Origin: Ricordea florida | Taxonomy: Eukaryota > Cnidaria > Anthozoa > Corallimorpharia > Ricordeidae | DNA: 64,000 nt | NCBI GenBank assembly: GCA_949710005.1 | Contig: OX453273.1 | Span: forward strand, 177,001 to 241,000 | Direction of reading: 5' to 3' | Shown here: one piece after another, positions 38,701 through 45,200 of the stretch | Position numbering within the stretch: position 1 is the first letter of the stretch | Layout of the letters: every line of letters starts with the position of its first letter | The notes under the pieces: generated by a model | What the model was told of the DNA's origin: nothing | The model's database searches: none | Seen by the model: only the letters and a program-made list of their open reading frames with translations | Translations under genes and position numbers: made by a program

Positions 38701-41700
38701 AACTATTATTAGGCACCACATTTTCGCAAAATAATGCTGCCTCACGCGCAGTCAAAAGAGTAGCAAGTTGGCGATACAATTGCTATTAGTAAAAATGTAC
38801 TAGTACACTGCCGCAATTTAATTGGCTGATTCACACTTTCAGCCATTAGAGTGCAGCGCTTGGTTGAAGATCGTTTTCAAAATGGCGACTTATTGTGGTA
38901 TTTTTTCACCGACACATGGTTCTTTCATCATGATTTTTACTTAAACAATTAGGTTATTCGCTCTCGATTTCTATGAGGTGATGCCTCATCATCTATCATC
39001 CCACAGAAATCTCGAGCTCATCATCTAATTGTGAAATCGTCGTATGTCCCAAGGAGGTGTTGATTTAGGGTACGTTTACGTTAACGTTTAGGCTACGTTA
39101 CTTTGGATCTTTTATAAAATGTGCACGGATAGGCCTTCCGTTCGCACCATACCTGCTATCCGGACAGGTCTTGTACCGCCTATCTGTGCAAGTTTTGTAC
39201 CTGATCCGTCATGGTCTCAAGTTGTACCGGCTCAGTGTGAACTGTTAGTTCAGCTCGTTTTCGTACCAGGAGACATTTTGCCCGTGAATGAAACGGTGAA
39301 AAAACTTCTATTGATTGCGGACCGCAACCGTGTAAACACAGGGTAATACGAAGAGAATGGCTTTATTTGTAATGGCCGGTTAATGCGGATTTGCCTGTAC
39401 TGCTTCATATTCCAGGTGCCAACATCCTCAGAGATCTTCGTGGAAATGTTAAACTAGCAGATTTTGGAGCTTCTAAAAGATTGCAGGTAAGAACTGTTCC
39501 TTTAGCCTACGATTGGTGCCTGGGTAAGCAATGAATAAGACACTTCGTTAACATAGTGCAGCACCTTGTAGTGATGTGAGATGTCCTTAAATGTAACACT
39601 TCAACTGTACTTTCCTGTAAAAGGTTTTTTGAGCTTAGAACATCTTTACCGTATAACTTTTAACACATTTGTTGTAGACTATTCGCAGTAAAACTGGATT
39701 CAGATCAGTTCACGGCACTCCATACTGGATGGCACCAGAGGTGATTAACGGAGAGGGGTATGGACGAAAGGCTGACATATGGTACGTATGGGACCCCACC
39801 CTGGTGTCAAAACCCCTCTGATCATCTCCCCCCCCCCCCATTTACCTTCGACAGTGATGATGTGACTTGTCAATCAAAAACGTTAATTCTTCCACGCTAT
39901 CTCCTATTTTATTTTTTTTTCCATCTTTTTATCTTCTATTTTATAAGAATCTCCATCCTTGATGTCAACCTGTTGATAACTGTGACAATATTCCAAGCAT
40001 ATGGTAAAATGTTGGACTTCCATTGAATACCAGTATCATAAGTATTCATTCAATATTTTCCAGGAGGATTCGCTTTAGAAGTCAATGAGATGTTAATGCT
40101 ACAAGAGGGTACAAAAATAGTTGAGACATTGCACCTCGTAAGGTTATCACTAATTTATCAATTGACTCAAACAGTAAAGCTCCCTTCCTTGTTCGTCAAA
40201 GTTGCCACCAATGCAGAACAATGCTAGGAGGTTAAACATGCAACATGAGTGAGAGGGGAGCTGGAAAATCACCGAGGCCTTTTGCCGTTAGTGGGTTAAA
40301 GGAAGAAGGGGTGGCTTTTACTCAAAGTATCTCAACAATTTTGTAGCCCTTACCTTTTTTAACCCCTCCTCCTCCTCCCAAAAAGCATCCACCGCTGCCT
40401 CTAATGTAACGCCAGTGGCCTTTGGAAACCGCAACCACTCTCTCCCACCCCTCCCATAGTCCTAACGATATATTGAAAAGATTAAATATTTATTTTCATA
40501 ACATATTTTGAAGGAGTCTCGGATGCACAGTTGTGGAGATGCTGACAACGAAACCTCCATGGGCAGACTTTGAACCAATGGCAGCCCTGTTTAAAATTGC
40601 TACACAACCTACTGAGCCTCTCCTCCCTCATGACATTTCTGAGGATGCGCGCGAGTTCTTGTCGACGACGCTAACAATGTGAGTAACTAAAGATAGAATT
40701 TATTTCTACAACATTGAAGAGCCATTGATCCAGCAACATCATTGCTTCATACTAGTCTTATACTGCAGATATATAAAGGTGTTCTTTTGTATAGGTAATC
40801 AAATGGTTTCGAGTGTAATTTGGAATAAATGAGCACAAGTAAATTCGAGTTTTTGTTTAACATGCAAAAAGGTAATTTCTAATTTCTACTCACAATTCCA
40901 AATTTCTGCACTCAATTCCAACCTTCTGCACTGTTTGGGATTAATTGGCACGCTATCAGCCAATCAGCGCATTGCAATTTTTGCATGTAAACTATTACTG
41001 AAGAAACTGTTGCTGCGTTGGTGGGAAATTGATACACACAGTGGTTTTAACAAAATGGTTTATGAAATGAGCTGATAATGTTGAGCGGATGACGTTTCAA
41101 GCGTTAGCCCTTCGTCAGAGCCAGAGTCTTATGCTACGCTATTTTCATAAGTTAGCCTACTAGAGGTACAAGCTACTAAGTATAGCACATTAGCCCGTAG
41201 GAGAAAAGGTGTTGTAAATTCTAGGATATTATTTTAAAACGTAAAAAAACTTTTAAAAAAGTCTAGACGTGTGGACTCCTTTAGGACGGCACTCCCTCTT
41301 AGCGCCACGTTATGAAAAACATGAATTTGCTATGCGTTCTGATTATTTCGTTCAACTGTTTGCATCTGTTGCGATTGGTTCATTGGTCTATTGTGATTGG
41401 TTCATTGAACTGTGTGCGTCTGTTGTAATTAGTTCATTGAACTGTTTGCGTTTTCTTGTCACCTTTATTTGAACCAGTTCCATTCGGTCGGGAAAAGGAG
41501 ACTATAGTGGGAGTTTAAACAACTTTCTGCGATAAAGGTTTCATTAAAATTTTTTTTGACTCAACCCAGTCAATAGAAAAAGATGAAATTTTCGGAAAAT
41601 TATATTCTTAGCATTGCGCTGAAAAGCCCTATTGGGGCTTGTTGGTATGTGCCATTATTGGCATTGGTTGTAATTATAGAGACGCTGAATCGAGTCATTT

Positions 41701-41796
41701 GGTCTTTTTCCTAGGAACTCAAGGACCCGACCGTTTGCCGATGAACTGCTTAACTTCAACTTCGTTGTTAATACTGCAGTCACCACATGCTTATGA
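9169..41796 (+). CDS. MAP3K2/3-like: MAP kinase kinase kinase 2/3-type (MEKK2/3) gene, 5' exon missing
   Basis: This is a Ser/Thr kinase at the MAP3K tier. Vertebrate MEKK2/3 phosphorylate MAP2Ks and bind MEK5 through their PB1 domain in the cytoplasm. I rebuilt 20 exons with GT-AG junctions and consistent phase: 9169-9272, 11204-11247, 11367-11466, 12063-12278, 14386-14423, 21225-21405, 23878-23916, 24793-24852, 29047-29111, 29363-29448, 31030-31116, 33513-33725, 34356-34417, 34690-34776, 35537-35662, 37801-37930, 39416-39486, 39678-39781, 40514-40678 and 41715-41796 (TGA at 41794). The joined frame gives about 686 residues: PB1 at roughly 36-120, a Ser-rich linker, and a kinase domain from about 411 to the end. 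The first exon begins one base into a codon (phase 2), so at least one upstream coding exon is unidentified. Introns carry most of the transposons described here. Family assignment is firm; 2 versus 3 is not decidable, as invertebrates usually have one copy. Confidence 0.93.
9690..10833. mobile_element. 1.14-kb TA-flanked DNA transposon with ~150-bp inverted repeats
   Basis: The left end CAGCGGTGATCATATTGGCG and right end (inverted) CAGCAGTGATTATATTGGCG align over about 150 bases inward, with TA on both sides (9688-9689, 10834-10835). No transposase can be read in it; the short ORFs inside look fortuitous. It is probably a non-autonomous Tc1/mariner-group element in a MAP3K intron. Confidence 0.85.
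10865..11165. repeat. Palindrome of two tRNA-derived SINE units, head to head
   Basis: A minus-strand copy of the 1418-2500 unit (tail near 10900, B box GGATTCGAACCCATGACCTC at 11020-11040) meets a plus-strand copy (B box near 11060, tail to 11165). The two halves match through the T-run and the CAGCTGCTTAAGTTGTG tail. The A-box halves are lost at the axis near 11045, so neither half keeps a full Pol III promoter. Confidence 0.85.
11204..12278 (+). CDS. MAP3K exons 2-4: PB1 domain
   Basis: Exons 11204-11247, 11367-11466 and 12063-12278 encode '[12 protein letters not shown]', '[20 protein letters not shown]' and '[16 protein letters not shown]', which is a ubiquitin-like PB1 fold. The basic lysine of the first strand is kept (RIKFEF). 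The acidic OPCA-type stretch is reduced to 'DLDKAIE', as in MEKK2/3. The two inner introns (119 and 596 bases) are the shortest neighbours in the gene. Confidence 0.9.
12981..13500. mobile_element. 520-bp MITE with ~65-bp terminal inverted repeats
   Basis: The left end CCAAATGTCAGTCAATAATG and right end (inverted, same 20 bases) continue to match through the GAGTAGATGAATTCA and AAGTAACACCCAAYYGTGTG blocks. There is no ORF of interest. The target duplication was not resolved. Confidence 0.85.
13532..13671. repeat. 140-bp hairpin repeat (family copy 1)
   Basis: A near-perfect palindrome: arm CAAGATGGCTGGACATTGGC ... TTGCGTGTTTATGGAC, a short loop, then the inverse. A second, more diverged copy lies at 58965-59090. 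Flanking sequence with CTTGCCCGCTC and an 'AGCCAATCACAG' motif also accompanies both copies, so the family unit is larger than the hairpin. Confidence 0.85.
14386..33725 (+). CDS. MAP3K exons 5-12: Ser/Pro-rich linker
   Basis: Eight short exons encode the region between PB1 and kinase, including '[17 protein letters not shown]', '[16 protein letters not shown]' and an all-serine run at '[18 protein letters not shown]'. 'RRRSHTFS' fits basophilic phosphorylation and 14-3-3 binding sites of the kind present in MEKK2/3 linkers; that reading is an inference. The 21225-21405 exon is preceded by a 6.8-kb intron holding the intact-length gypsy element. Confidence 0.85.
14838..14980 (+). repeat. 5' LTR of the gypsy element
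   Basis: 143 bases, TG...CA ends, same length as the 3' LTR with roughly ten differences (for example ATGGTATCC versus ATGGTCTCC). Confidence 0.93.
15000..16070 (+). pseudogene. Gypsy gag with zinc knuckles, interrupted
   Basis: The capsid-like part is open at 15257-15444 and 15591-15845, separated by a 132-bp MITE. The nucleocapsid part holds '[15 protein letters not shown]' and a second knuckle beginning 'CHYC', with a TAG directly after it at 15964. A TAG at 15846 also precedes the knuckles. The start codon is not certain, because upstream of 15257 the frame contains a stop near 15166. Confidence 0.85.
15445..15576. mobile_element. 132-bp hAT-like MITE inside gag
   Basis: 29-bp perfect inverted repeats (15451-15479 and 15542-15570, beginning ATTTCCGCACAGGTCCCTAC) extend outward with two mismatches to GGTAAG/GGAATG ends. 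An 8-bp duplication AAACATTT flanks it (15437-15444 and 15577-15584), and gag sequence resumes right after the second copy. The 8-bp target points to the hAT superfamily. Confidence 0.9.
16094..16414 (+). pseudogene. Gypsy aspartic protease
   Basis: '[18 protein letters not shown]' carries the DTG active-site signature, and 'IIETPG...GRDWL'-type sequence follows. A TAG at 16340 cuts the frame shortly before RT. Confidence 0.85.
16415..17464 (+). pseudogene. Gypsy reverse transcriptase
   Basis: 349 open residues with '[20 protein letters not shown]', '[15 protein letters not shown]', '[15 protein letters not shown]' and the polymerase motif '[16 protein letters not shown]'. Both catalytic aspartates (LDD) are present, unlike in the gypsy copy at 2797-7070. 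The frame is lost near 17430, where RNase H continues in another frame. Confidence 0.9.
17238..17860 (+). pseudogene. Gypsy RNase H domain
   Basis: The domain reads '[18 protein letters not shown]', '[18 protein letters not shown]' and, after a TAG at 17619, '[14 protein letters not shown]'. The Asp and Glu of the active site are visible; the third acidic position, usually TDH, reads TNH. Confidence 0.85.
17860..19292 (+). pseudogene. Gypsy integrase
   Basis: The zinc domain is '[20 protein letters not shown]' with 'CSGC'. The core holds D in '[12 protein letters not shown]', D in '[10 protein letters not shown]' and E in '[13 protein letters not shown]'. The C-terminal part ('[11 protein letters not shown]', '[18 protein letters not shown]') is SH3-like, and a Pro/Thr-rich tail ends in '[16 protein letters not shown]'. 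A TAG at 18327 (between zinc domain and core) and a TAA at 18858 break it. Confidence 0.88.
19427..19569 (+). repeat. 3' LTR of the gypsy element
   Basis: 143 bases starting TGTTATGGTCTCCC directly after the purine tract and ending ACATGACA before the CTTAC duplication. Confidence 0.93.
20281..21165 (+). mobile_element. LINE ORF2 3' end, plus strand
   Basis: Plus-strand reading gives '[18 protein letters not shown]', '[13 protein letters not shown]', '[12 protein letters not shown]' and '[14 protein letters not shown]', the C-terminal and zinc-finger-like end of an L1-type ORF2. It ends in an A-rich tail near 21140-21165. It abuts the oppositely oriented ORF1 segment. Confidence 0.75.
21457..22175. 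mobile_element. MITE with internal hairpin (TTTTAGTATATACTAAAACAG ends)
   Basis: A 107-bp palindrome (21457-21563, arm ACAACTATTCACCGAAGTGG) is followed by TTTTAGTATATACTAAAACA. The same motif inverted occurs at 22155-22175 (CACTGTTTTAGTATATACTA). 'CAATCAGAGCGCACCTTCA' beside the right end resembles other conserved terminal blocks of such elements. Exact ends are uncertain. Confidence 0.6.
22630..22800 (+). mobile_element. Cnidarian tRNA-type SINE, plus strand
   Basis: A B-box GGGTTCAATTCCTGCC is followed by GTGGGTTGAGTTTGTTG and GGTTCTCTCCTTTCTCCGAG, a tail I know from many hexacoral SINE copies. The A-box region (GCGCAGTAGTGCAAGCAC) is diverged. Confidence 0.65.
23959..24038. repeat. (AAT)n microsatellite
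   Basis: About 25 uninterrupted to nearly uninterrupted AAT/GAT triplets just after the short exon 23878-23916. Confidence 0.95.
24039..24350 (+). mobile_element. LINE 3' coding fragment
   Basis: Plus-strand translation gives '[20 protein letters not shown]', a stop, then '[17 protein letters not shown]' and '[17 protein letters not shown]'. These are conserved words at the end of one group of LINE polyproteins. The AAT microsatellite touches its left edge. Confidence 0.75.
24470..24680 (-). mobile_element. Cnidarian tRNA-type SINE, minus strand, decayed
   Basis: Contains GTGTTGGTTTTTAAGGAGGA, GAAAACTGGAGGACCTGGAG and CAACCCTCATGAGACGAGAG, the reversed tail words of the SINE family at 22630, with a tandem CTGACCACTG duplication at its end. 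Confidence 0.5.
25200..25351 (-). pseudogene. Ty1/copia RT start, downstream half of split element
   Basis: Minus-strand frames read '[15 protein letters not shown]' and, one frame away, '[20 protein letters not shown]', which is the run-up to copia reverse transcriptase. Its upstream half lies at 27969-28560 beyond the LINE insertion. Confidence 0.8.
25362..27958 (-). mobile_element. 5'-truncated L1-like LINE with poly(A) and target duplication
   Basis: The poly(A) tail is the T run at 25363-25393. A 10-bp duplication TCTCTTCCTT flanks the insert (25352-25361 and 27959-27968). Minus-strand ORF 27914-26700 is a reverse transcriptase with '[14 protein letters not shown]', '[17 protein letters not shown]', '[15 protein letters not shown]', '[15 protein letters not shown]' and the active site '[11 protein letters not shown]'. 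ORF 26737-25769 continues out of frame with the C-terminal '[20 protein letters not shown]' and a cysteine motif '[19 protein letters not shown]'. One frame shift near 26720 separates the two. The endonuclease end is missing by 5' truncation. Confidence 0.93.
27969..28560 (-). pseudogene. Ty1/copia integrase end and linker, upstream half of split element
   Basis: The minus strand reads '[19 protein letters not shown]', the integrase region with the third catalytic residue, then '[20 protein letters not shown]' and '[19 protein letters not shown]', the copia GAG-pre-RT linker. Two frame changes are present. It meets the LINE target duplication at 27968. Confidence 0.88.
29786..29857 (-). tRNA. 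tRNA-like SINE head, minus strand
   Basis: Reverse-strand sequence TCTCCTATAGCTCAGTGGTA (A box) and AGGTTTGACTCCTATAAGGA (B box) with a CTCCT/AGGAG acceptor pairing. The anticodon arm is not convincing, so I treat it as a SINE or pseudogene. Confidence 0.5.
29976..30883. mobile_element. 908-bp TA-flanked DNA transposon (GTTGACTCCC ends)
   Basis: The ends CAGTTGACTCCCAGTAACTC and (inverted) CAGTCGACTACCAATAACTC are flanked by TA (29974-29975, 30884-30885). The left 200 bases hold repeated AACTCGAACC words. No transposase ORF. The pogo/Tigger group is the likely driver. Confidence 0.85.
31490..31650 (+). repeat. Dispersed repeat 'TTAGTACGC-GTGATTGGTCAATTTAGCGGGCC', copy 1
   Basis: The sequence matches 37005-37140 and 60370-60480 through GTGATTGGTCAATTTAGCGG, CGCCAAAATGTCTC and CTTACAAACCTCG, then TCCGTACTGTAAGTTACGGA. 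It looks like one end of an unclassified element. Confidence 0.6.
31825..31990 (+). repeat. Three-copy minisatellite (~55 bp)
   Basis: Units contain TACCCCCCTAYCCCCACAGG followed by GGGTAYACAARTCACTARYG; pairing between CCCCCACAGGGGG blocks makes small hairpins. It lies in the MAP3K intron before exon 33513. Confidence 0.8.
32428..32865 (-). CDS. Highly charged Arg/Glu-rich repeat protein, transposon-associated?
   Basis: I do not recognise a family with certainty. The 145-residue ORF starts [10 protein letters not shown], has a basic stretch '[18 protein letters not shown]', and then a 20-residue unit of the form '[20 protein letters not shown]' repeated about four times; at DNA level these are 60-bp tandem repeats (32520-32700). 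The product would be a long charged helix or coiled coil without a signal peptide or membrane segment. Similar Arg/Glu repeats occur at the start of some Helitron and virus-like element proteins, which is only a guess here. It sits antisense inside a MAP3K intron, so it is more likely element-derived than a host gene. The ORF is intact. Confidence 0.45.
   Translation of the reverse strand: MSTNNSRENIICRTQGSGEEQGERERKRARINWGRMSEEARQRRRARERERRRNYSEERRQAERVRARENRQNVNEERREAERLRAVESRQNFSEERREAERLRAVENRQNFSEEHFTIPWSEHLFYRGVRFNTKMTRVVSCISQ
33104..33172. repeat. Short inverted repeat CACAATATGGTCA
   Basis: CACAATATGGTCA at 33104-33116 and its exact inverse at 33160-33172 flank a 43-base loop that also contains TTTTGACAGCTGTCAA, a smaller palindrome. 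Confidence 0.7.
33344..33431 (+). mobile_element. Fragment of a 'GCGGCCACC/AAGCGACCACT' DNA transposon end
   Basis: TTAAGTGACCACCTCCATTA and AAGCGACCACTTTTTCTTCA, ending with TGAGTTCACTGTA, resemble the right end of the element at 48692-52241. Confidence 0.5.
34356..41796 (+). CDS. MAP3K exons 13-20: kinase domain
   Basis: All hallmark residues are visible: glycine loop '[12 protein letters not shown]', ATP lysine in '[10 protein letters not shown]', helix-C glutamate in '[20 protein letters not shown]', catalytic '[12 protein letters not shown]', metal-binding '[10 protein letters not shown]', activation loop '[16 protein letters not shown]' with the conserved Ser/Thr positions, and C-lobe '[16 protein letters not shown]'. 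The last exon (41715-41796) gives '[15 protein letters not shown]' and stops. For the exon at 37801 I preferred the acceptor TTTATCACCAG at 37800 over the AG at 37782, because it restores '[14 protein letters not shown]'. The kinase looks active. Confidence 0.92.
35706..36665 (-). mobile_element. CR1/L2-like LINE 3' end with microsatellite tail
   Basis: Minus-strand ORF 36575-35904 (223 residues) reads '[19 protein letters not shown]', '[20 protein letters not shown]', '[11 protein letters not shown]' and '[17 protein letters not shown]', the conserved region after the RT domain in CR1-like LINEs, ending with '[20 protein letters not shown]'. Its 3' end runs into a (TAA)n array at 35706-35773 on the plus strand, consistent with a microsatellite-type tail. 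The upstream RT is absent. Confidence 0.88.
37005..37260. repeat. Dispersed repeat copy 2, with internal palindrome
   Basis: Same leader as at 31490 (GTGATTGGTCAATTTAGCGG), then a hairpin whose arms are TCGGTCCGTACTGTAAGCTA (37110-37130) and the inverse near 37210-37230, around ATTTATGGCCCGCGTGCTTC. Confidence 0.7.
37445..37582. repeat. 138-bp hairpin MITE (GGATCAATGTCAGTAT ends)
   Basis: Arms GGATCAATGTCAGTATGTGG and inverted GGATCAATGTCAGTATCTGG. A single arm of the same family is at 28830-28890 (GTTTCCCAGACACTGACATT). Confidence 0.8.
38229..38340. repeat. 112-bp hairpin (GTAATCATACGG arms)
   Basis: GTAATCATACGGTTTTTCTC at the left and its near-exact inverse at the right, with a TTTGAAAAAC-type loop at 38281-38290. 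Related half-sites occur at 40795-40850. Confidence 0.85.
38341..38610 (-). repeat. GC-rich SINE-like repeat, unclassified
   Basis: A GC-rich block much unlike its AT-rich surroundings, containing CCTCAGGAGGAAAAAAGCCA on the minus strand and ending in an ACAACAACAAC run on the plus strand. It has no ORF of note. The base composition and simple tail suggest a retroposed RNA; the origin is unknown. Confidence 0.4.
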
Positions 41797-42299
41797 TATG
41801 AAGCAGTTCGTGCCTTCACAGGATAGCGCTGTCAATGTCACGTGACTTAGACGTACCGTTGTTTCAACGTACCTTCGTTAGCTCTGAAATCTGGTTACAT
41901 TTGTCACAGCCATGCAACTGAAGGTAAAAATATCAACACAAACCAAAATGGGGACCATAGATCGCCAGTCTTGAGGTAAAGATACCAGGCGTTGAAGAGC
42001 ATTTGAACGAGTGAATCCAGCCTTGCATCCTTTTTGAGGAATTTGAATGAGAACGCAATTACGAGAAGGGTAATTGATATTGCGCCAGAAACAAAAACCA
42101 GAGCGAAAGAAGAACAAGAAAGCCAAAAACTCAAAAGAAAATGTTATCCAGTATTGACTTTTGATTATGAGAAATGAGAAGCGGTTAGTAGCAATTGTTT
42201 TAGTTTCAGCGACGAACAAATTTTGTCCCGGCTGAAAGTGAGGTAATTCGAACATTTTGATGTCATACATCAAACACCGAGAAAAGAGCTAAAAGGAGT

Positions 42300-45200
42300 A
42301 TTTTTGGTAAAGGTGTGTGAAATGTGATGAAACACATGCATCGAATGTTTGATATATCTTCTCACAAGTTATCATTTCGCAGGAAAAATTAACGATGCAA
42401 AAAGAAGCCATATTTCGTGGGATATCCAAACACGTGACGGTGCTTGCTTTTCATTGTTTTTCACTTATTCATGACTGAGAAGGGAAGATTAGGAACTTAC
42501 TGAAGAGCTGCTCGTAGTGCATATGAAACTTTTGTGATTTATGCTGTTTGCCGCTGTGAAGCAGCGACTCCGCGTCTGAGATGCGTATCACACATTGAAA
42601 ATAAACCACACCACGTAGGAGAGGTTTACACCAGCTTTGCAAACAATGGTTGTGCTTCACGACCTGTTGCATTTAAAGATAGAAAACTGAAATCCATAGT
42701 TCTGAACGATTTTATATAGAGAATCAACAGCATTTGATCTTAATTGGACTAATGTTGCTATATTGATATAACCTTCAAACTACTGTCGTAGAAATTGTAC
42801 ATATTTTCCATAGCATCATACAGATCTTTATTAAGATCGTTAAGGTGTTAAGTACAATAAGATGAATTTTTATTTCGTTCCGCACAACTCGCAACTTTTA
42901 CCGAGTTGCCTTAAGTCGTGCAAAACGTTTTTATATAAGATGCAATATTAATATTAGTCGTCCTCAGCGATTTGCTAGTAAAAGTAGTGAAACGCCGACT
43001 CCAGTTCGGCTCAGGGTCCATTGTTCTCTTGCTTCCTAATTGAGTGTGCTTCCTATTTGACGCTCTCAAACATCAGAACTTGCGTGGATCAGAGCGCATC
43101 TAAGGATTCGATGAATTCTTCTCCAGAGTGGATTCCTCGGCTTCGATTCGGCGTTTTGCGGTTGCCAATTTTCTGTACGTTTTTTCCTTATTTACCAACA
43201 CACTTTTGTATTCATTCTTTGGTTACGTTGTCATTTCTATCGGCTTTTTATTTGCTTTCATAATTTTTTAAACTAGTTTAATTGTCACGCTTCCATTGCA
43301 TTTCGCTCCCTGGCAGCCATTTTTGGGCTTGTCACACAACTCAGTTCTGAAAATCCACCCTAACTATGATGACATGCTGCAGTATACAATTGATGATAAA
43401 GGCGGTACTGTTAAAGTCGTAATGAGGCGTTTAGCTTAAGTTTCTTAAGGTCTCGCAGATTTTTGTATCAGCAACGTTTGACTTTGTTTAGCGCTACTTT
43501 TAGATCATTTCAAATAAGGCGCAGAGGCGCAATTCGAATGTTTGGGGAGTGCAGGCATCAGAGTCCCGGAGACTTTTTTTCTAGAGGGTGTTCCCGCGGG
43601 AATCTGTCGGATTTCCTTGCCTTACCGAAACGATAATGGCCTTTCGGAAAATGCTAGTTTTTTGCGTTCCCGCGAATATAACCGAACTTTCGAGTTATTC
43701 CGCGATAAAGAAGAGTGAAATTCGTTGACAAATGAGGGCGGGTCAATAGGTCGGTCAGTGCTATTTCATGGTTAAACTAACTTGACTAACGTTTAACGGG
43801 TTTGTACCTGATTTAGCTGTAATCGGCTTCCAAAGAACCCAGCCTTGCTATGAACTATCAAATTGTTAGAACTTGCTTGTGAATATATTTTGCAGTCTCC
43901 GTGTGTAACGAAGGAAAAGGCATGATTGCTTCAAGTGAGTCCTTGAAACGAATAAGTGTATATGGAATTGTACAATAGTGTTGTAGATAATCTCTACTAT
44001 ATTGTAGATAGGATCGTCCCAAAGTAATAAATGATTAAACGGAAGGAAAACAAATACCAAGATTAGAGCATAAAAGGGAAAAATGGCATTGTGATGTCAC
44101 CATAAACCTTTTCGGGCTCCAAACAGTTGTTTGAGAAAATATTACAGAAATAATGACCGTTCTTGATTCCTTAACGTAGAAGCGGTGTGGAGTAGGATTC
44201 TACCAATTACTCTCTCACTTGAATAATCGACTTTTACGTTTTAACTTTGTCGACGTCTTATCCCAACTTATGTTAAACGTAGAACAGATACCGCACAGAA
44301 GTAGTGCAGTCTTTGTTCACAGTTTTTGCAACACTTACATCAACATATCTAACGTGACATCTCATATGCCAATATTTCCTCCAAGTTCTAATCGTTGGCT
44401 TAAATTAGCTTGTGAAAGGCTGAATAAGGGATCATGAAATCTATTTCAAGACCTAGTTGAATAAAATATTGAAACTGGTTGTCGTTTGTTTTTGTTGTTA
44501 GTACTGTAGTGAAACACTCCTAAGTGTGCACACAGCTCAATTACTTCAGGGTTGCCCAGCGGTGTATTAGAAGAGAACACTACAAATTGACCGTGTGTAG
44601 AGAAGAACTAATCAGAATATTGACACGTTCTGTAATATGATCCGAGAGCACAATGTGTGATGCTTTTCGGGGTGGAGCATGGGGCAAAAAAGCTTTTAAG
44701 TACTTATTGATTAAATCGTTTCGTTGTTTGGAGTTACCCGTTTGCCGTAGTTTATCTGGGACACACCGTGTTTTCTACGGGCCTTGAGACTTCAGATTCC
44801 TGTATGTGTACGTGTTGCAATCTCGTGCGCAGAGCTTCCTCTCGGGTCCCGATTCTTCGCGCATAACAAAAGGGAACACTAGAGACGAGTTTGTACATGT
44901 AGTCCTGTACCGAAGTATTAACCAGCGTTATTGGCGGGATATGCGTGTGCAGCGAGATGGGTGAGAGGTCCGTGATAGCTGTTACCCTGACACGTCATAG
45001 AACGATATAGCGAATAACAAGAGAGGTTTTATTTCTATCAGGAGCCCATGTTTCTATTTGATGGTAGATAACAGCCCACCTCAGTAATGGCTAATGATAT
45101 TCATGACAGTAGGTCTTTCCTCTCGCAGACGTCACAAATATAATGCTACATACGTGACAAGGATAACCGGTGACGTCGTAGCGACGCCTACTTTTGTCTC
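42300..45200. other. Intergenic stretch without recognisable genes
   Basis: Downstream of the MAP3K stop. AATAAA at about 42600 could serve as its polyadenylation signal. I see only short unrelated ORFs and no repeat family that I can name. Confidence 0.4.

Noticed and set aside
39760-40026. 88-codon ORF starting in a kinase exon
   Set aside because: Read-through past the splice donor at 39782 in the wrong frame.
41878-42273. 131-codon minus-strand ORF with a hydrophobic stretch
   Set aside because: Lies antisense just after the MAP3K stop, probably in its 3' UTR; another frame is equally open, and no motif or codon signal supports it.
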